DNA from: Thiobacillus sp.
GTDB lineage: Bacteria > Pseudomonadota > Gammaproteobacteria > Burkholderiales > Thiobacillaceae
Length of the DNA stretch: 10,000 bases
NCBI GenBank assembly: GCA_020217265.1
Contig: JAIWOS010000080.1
Location: 1-10,000, forward strand
Reading direction: 5' to 3'
How positions within the stretch are numbered: the stretch's first letter is position 1; each line of letters begins with the position of its first letter. Shown here in pieces: positions 7,216-10,000 of the stretch. Position numbers and translations under genes: made by a program. The notes below the pieces were generated by a model that was not told the origin of the DNA, did not search any database, and saw only the letters and a program-made list of their open reading frames with translations.

Positions 7216-7851
7216 ATGATGTTGCGCCAATTTTTCGCCGCGATCGCGCTCGTGCTCTCTTGCACGGCTCAGGCGGCCGATATTCCGCCCGATGTGCTTG
7301 CCCGCACCACCACGCAGGAAGTGCTGACCATCCTCAAGCAGGACAAGGAAATTCGGAGCGGCGACCTTTCCAGGGTGTACCAGCTGGTCGAGGCCAAGAT
7401 CCTGCCCAATTTCGACTTCAACCGCATGACCCAGCTGGCAGTGGGCAAGAACTGGCCGCGCGCGACCGCACAGCAGAAACAGGCGCTCGTGACCGAATTC
7501 CGCAACCTGCTGGTGCGCACCTATTCGGCATCGCTGACTGCCTTCAACAACCAGACGGTGGAATTCAAGCCGCTGGTGTTGAAACCAACCGATGAAGATG
7601 TCACCGTGCGCACCGAAATCCGCCAGCCCGGCGGCCAGCCGATCCCCATCGACTACAGCATGTACAAGACGGCGTTCGGCTGGAAGGTGTACGACGTGTC
7701 GATCGACGGCGTGAGCCTCGTCACCAACTATCGCGCCTCGTTTGCCACCACCATCCGCCAGAACGGCATCGACGGCCTGATCAAGACCCTGGCCGAGCAG
7801 TCTGCACGGGCGGGCGCATCCGGCAAGCCGGCGGCGCGTTCCGGTTCGTGA
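7216..7851 (+). CDS. mlaC: Mla periplasmic phospholipid carrier MlaC
   Basis: MlaC (Ttg2D/tol_Tol_Ttg2 family) shuttles phospholipids across the periplasm to or from MlaD. The start is ATG 7216, or the adjacent ATG 7219, supported by CAGGA at 7206-7210; 211 residues equals the E. coli length. An in-frame ATG at 7159 lies inside the previous gene and would place 19 polar residues before the signal peptide. Residues 1-20 form that signal (FFAAIALVLSCTAQA then Ala-Asp). The mature chain shows family patterns: KILPNFDFNRMTQLAVGKNW, QKQALVTEFRNLLVRTYSASL, and near the end WKVYDVSIDGVSLVTNYRAS, which forms the strand and pocket region. VLSC at 13-16 resembles a weak lipobox, but the signal peptidase I site is better. 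It overlaps mlaB by 4 bp. Confidence 0.95.
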   Translation: MMLRQFFAAIALVLSCTAQAADIPPDVLARTTTQEVLTILKQDKEIRSGDLSRVYQLVEAKILPNFDFNRMTQLAVGKNWPRATAQQKQALVTEFRNLLVRTYSASLTAFNNQTVEFKPLVLKPTDEDVTVRTEIRQPGGQPIPIDYSMYKTAFGWKVYDVSIDGVSLVTNYRASFATTIRQNGIDGLIKTLAEQSARAGASGKPAARSGS

Positions 7852-8114
7852 TCGCCTGCGAGAACGGCTGCTGCCGCATCGGCGGCGAAGTGACGGTCGA
7901 CAGCGTCGGCGGCTTGCTGCGCGAATTGCAGCCCCGGTTGGCGCCGGGCACCCGACTGGACTTCAGCGGCATCGAACGTGCCGATTCCGCCGCGCTGGCG
8001 CTCATCTTCAGCGCAATGCGGCAGGCCGGCGGCAAGCTTGCCGTAAGCGGCCTGCCTGCGGACTTCGTGACCCTGGCGGAACTCTACGGCGTCGCCGAGT
8101 TGCTGCCGACATGA
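7848..8114 (+). CDS. mlaB: STAS-domain subunit MlaB of the Mla transporter
   Basis: MlaB is the small cytoplasmic STAS protein that binds MlaF and is needed for assembly and activity of the ATPase. The start is GTG 7848, in a GTGA overlap with the mlaC stop, and gives 88 residues (E. coli MlaB is about 97). The STAS core is clear: LDFSGIERADSAALALIFSA has the conserved Asp-Ser pair at the start of the regulatory helix, followed by the strand KLAVSGLP and helix DFVTLAELYGVAELL. The N-terminus is unusual: Cys4, Cys8 and Cys9 lie in MIACENGCCRIGG. No good Shine-Dalgarno is seen, so translation probably depends on coupling to mlaC. Its stop overlaps the next ATG by 4 bp. Confidence 0.9.
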   Translation: MIACENGCCRIGGEVTVDSVGGLLRELQPRLAPGTRLDFSGIERADSAALALIFSAMRQAGGKLAVSGLPADFVTLAELYGVAELLPT

Positions 8115-9010
8115 GCGCGGCGATCCACGTCCGCGACCTCCACAAGCGCTTCCGCACCACCCAGGCTCTCGCCGGCGTGTCGCTCGACATCGAGCCCGGC
8201 GAGTTTTTCGGCCTGCTCGGCCCCAACGGGGCCGGCAAGACCACGCTGATTTCCGTTCTGGCGGGGCTCACGCGTGCGGACGCGGGCGAGGCTTCGGTGA
8301 TGGGGCACGACGTGGTGCGCGATTACCGGCAGGCGCGGCGCGCGCTGGGCGTGGTGCCGCAGGAACTGGTCTACGACCCATTCTTCAACGTGCGCGAGAC
8401 GCTTGCCATCCAGTCCGGCTATTTCGGATTGCGACACAACGACGACTGGATCGACGAAATCATGCATCACCTGGACCTGACCCCGCACGCCCACAAGAAC
8501 ACGCAGGCGCTGTCGGGCGGCATGAAGCGCCGCCTGCTGGTGGCGCAGGCGCTGGTGCACAAGCCGCCGGTGATCGTGCTTGACGAGCCGACCGCCGGGG
8601 TGGACGTCGACCTTCGCCGCTCGTTGTGGGCCTTCATCAGCGGCCTCAATCGCGAAGGGCACACCATCCTGCTGACCACGCATTATCTGGAAGAAGCCGA
8701 GGCGCTGTGCGGGCGCATCGCCATGCTCAAGGCCGGCCGCATCGTCGCCTGCGACACGACCCGCAACCTGCTGAGGCACACCAACGAACACTGCGCCAGC
8801 CTGCGCCTCGACGTCGAATCGCTGCCGTCCGGCTGGCAGGCGCGCGTGCAGCGCGACGACGACGGCAACTGGCGTTTCAGTTTCGGCGACTACACGGAGC
8901 TGGAGAACCTGCTTGCGGATCTGCGCGGCGCGGGCGTTCGCGTGCGCGAGTTGCACCTGCAGGAACCCGACCTGGAGGATGTCTTCACCGACATCATGCA
9001 GCGCGCATGA
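8111..9010 (+). CDS. ABC-2 type transporter ATP-binding protein (YadG-like)
   Basis: The product is a 299-residue cytoplasmic ATPase that would drive the permease encoded next. Motifs in order: Walker A GPNGAGKTT (37-45), Q-loop Gln84 (VVPQEL), signature LSGGM (134-138), Walker B VIVLDE (154-159) with D-loop TAGVD, and switch His191 (TTHYLEE). Residues 230-299 are the C-terminal extension common in DrrA/NodI/YadG-type exporter ATPases and end in EPDLEDVFTDIM, a hallmark of that class. The substrate cannot be read from the sequence; related pairs export drugs, lipids or polysaccharides. It overlaps both mlaB and the permease gene by 4 bp (ATGA), so it belongs to the mla transcript. From memory, this pair follows mlaB in many betaproteobacteria. 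Confidence 0.93.
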   Translation: MSAAIHVRDLHKRFRTTQALAGVSLDIEPGEFFGLLGPNGAGKTTLISVLAGLTRADAGEASVMGHDVVRDYRQARRALGVVPQELVYDPFFNVRETLAIQSGYFGLRHNDDWIDEIMHHLDLTPHAHKNTQALSGGMKRRLLVAQALVHKPPVIVLDEPTAGVDVDLRRSLWAFISGLNREGHTILLTTHYLEEAEALCGRIAMLKAGRIVACDTTRNLLRHTNEHCASLRLDVESLPSGWQARVQRDDDGNWRFSFGDYTELENLLADLRGAGVRVRELHLQEPDLEDVFTDIMQRA

Positions 9011-9762
9011 GCGGATTGCCGGCACTCTTCTACAAGGAAATGCTGCGCTTCTGGAAGGTGGTGGTGCAGACCGTGGTCGCGCCGGTGGTGACGGCGTTGC
9101 TCTACCTGCTGATTTTTTCCCATGTGCTGGAAGCCCACGTCCAAGTCTATCCCGGCGTCGCTTACACCGCCTTCCTGGTGCCCGGCCTGGTGATGATGAG
9201 CATGCTGCAGAACGCGTTTTCGAATAGCTCGTCCAGCCTCATCCAGTCTAAGATGCAAGGCAATATCGTGTTCGTTCTGGTGGCGCCGTTGTCCTATCTG
9301 GAGTTCTTTCTGGCCTATCTGGGCGCGGCCGTCATTCGCGGCCTGGTGGTGGGGGCCGGCGTGTGGGCGGTGACCTGGGTGTTCGTGCCGTTTGTCATGC
9401 CGCACTGGGGCTGGCTCCTGGCCTACGCGCTGCTGGCGTGCGCCATCCTCGGGGCGCTGGGCATCGTCGCCGGCATCTGGGCGGAAAAATACGACCAGCT
9501 GGCGGCGTTCCAGAACTTCCTGATCCTGCCGCTCACCTTTCTTTCGGGGGTGTTCTATTCCATCCATTCGCTGCCGGCGTTCTGGCAGACCGTGTCGCAT
9601 TTCAACCCGGTGTTCTACCTGATCGACGGGTTTCGCTACGCCTTCGTCGGGCAATCTGACGCCGACCCCTGGCTGGGCCTGCTGGTGTCGTTCGGGTGCT
9701 TTGTGGCAATATCCGCGCTCACGTTGATGCTGCTTCGGAGCGGCTACAAATTGAGGCACTGA
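9007..9762 (+). CDS. ABC-2 type transporter permease (YadH-like)
   Basis: The product is a 251-residue inner-membrane protein with about six hydrophobic segments, near residues 22-38, 51-68, 98-128, 134-157, 168-187 and 222-243. The ABC-2 family signature is visible: an N-terminal FYKEMLRFWK amphipathic helix, FLVPGLVMMSMLQNAFSNSS after the first external loop, and LPLTFLSGVFYSIHSLPAFW followed by NPVFYLIDGFRYAFVG. Length and motifs fit YadH (about 256 residues) and related drug or polysaccharide exporters. Start ATG 9007 overlaps the ATPase stop by 4 bp; a longer open frame starting at 8626 lies inside the ATPase gene and is not credible. The substrate is unknown. Its place after mlaFEDCB suggests envelope lipid or glycan traffic, which is inference. 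Confidence 0.93.
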   Translation: MSGLPALFYKEMLRFWKVVVQTVVAPVVTALLYLLIFSHVLEAHVQVYPGVAYTAFLVPGLVMMSMLQNAFSNSSSSLIQSKMQGNIVFVLVAPLSYLEFFLAYLGAAVIRGLVVGAGVWAVTWVFVPFVMPHWGWLLAYALLACAILGALGIVAGIWAEKYDQLAAFQNFLILPLTFLSGVFYSIHSLPAFWQTVSHFNPVFYLIDGFRYAFVGQSDADPWLGLLVSFGCFVAISALTLMLLRSGYKLRH

Positions 9763-9763
9763 T

Positions 9764-10000
9764 ATGGTTACCCCCGACGACATCAAAGGCTGGATCACCG
9801 AGAAACTGCCGTGCGACTACATCGAGCTCGACGGCGACGGCCAGCATTTCCAGGCCGTGATCGTCAGCCCCGCGTTCACCGGCAAGAACATGATCCAGCA
9901 GCACCGCCTGGTCTACGACGCGCTCGGCACGCGCATGCACGCGCAGATCCACGCGCTGTCGATGAAGACTTACACGCCCGAAGACTGGGCCAACCGCTGA
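9764..10000 (+). CDS. ibaG: BolA-family protein IbaG
   Basis: The product has 78 residues and its TGA ends exactly at the window edge, so it is complete. It has the compact BolA fold (alpha-beta-beta-alpha-alpha-beta): DYIELDGDGQHFQAVIVSPA covers the first hairpin, KNMIQQHRLVYDAL the central helix, and IHALSMKTYTPEDW the conserved C-terminal strand with the invariant His63. The TYTPEDW ending points to the IbaG (YrbA) branch. IbaG proteins bind iron-sulfur clusters with monothiol glutaredoxins and affect acid and envelope stress. Cys17 occupies the loop where some members carry a second cluster ligand. GAGG at 9753-9756 lies seven bases before the ATG, and the gene starts one base after the permease stop. 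In E. coli it also sits next to the mla genes and before murA. Confidence 0.93.
   Translation: MVTPDDIKGWITEKLPCDYIELDGDGQHFQAVIVSPAFTGKNMIQQHRLVYDALGTRMHAQIHALSMKTYTPEDWANR

Overview
The window looks like ordinary chromosome from a GC-rich Gram-negative bacterium, most likely a betaproteobacterium (Thiobacillus- or Nitrosomonadales-like). That placement is inferred from three things: strong GC-rich codon bias, an mlaFED...CB cluster followed by an ABC-2 exporter pair and an ibaG/bolA gene, and a TPR-protein gene divergent from cysS. No mobile element, CRISPR array, rRNA or tRNA was seen.

Layout. (1) 1-639, minus strand: a secreted TPR protein with an Ala/Pro/Lys-rich tail that runs off the left edge. 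(2) 762-2129, plus: cysS, complete, with all zinc ligands and both class I synthetase motifs. (3) 2145-2177: a perfect 15-bp hairpin that can terminate both converging transcripts. (4) 2194-3066, minus: an exported, extremely Met-rich protein built from about twelve 12-13-residue repeats, with its own good promoter and Shine-Dalgarno. I cannot assign it to a known family. (5) 3220-3672, plus: a small protein resembling only the N-terminal part of DUF72 proteins. (6) 3723-10000, plus: a tightly packed operon, mlaF-mlaE-mlaD-tolC-like-mlaC-mlaB-yadG-like-yadH-like-ibaG, with start/stop overlaps at five of its eight junctions.

How the genes work together. MlaF (ATPase), MlaE (permease), MlaD (MCE ring) and MlaB (STAS subunit) form the inner-membrane phospholipid transporter, and MlaC is its periplasmic lipid carrier. 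The usual outer-membrane partner MlaA is not in this cluster. A TolC-family outer-membrane protein sits between mlaD and mlaC, translationally coupled to mlaD. The two downstream genes encode a YadGH-type ABC-2 transporter of unknown substrate, and the last is an IbaG/BolA protein linked to iron-sulfur cluster handling and envelope stress.

The most interesting items are the Met-rich repeat protein and the TolC-for-MlaA arrangement. The rest is conserved housekeeping or envelope maintenance.
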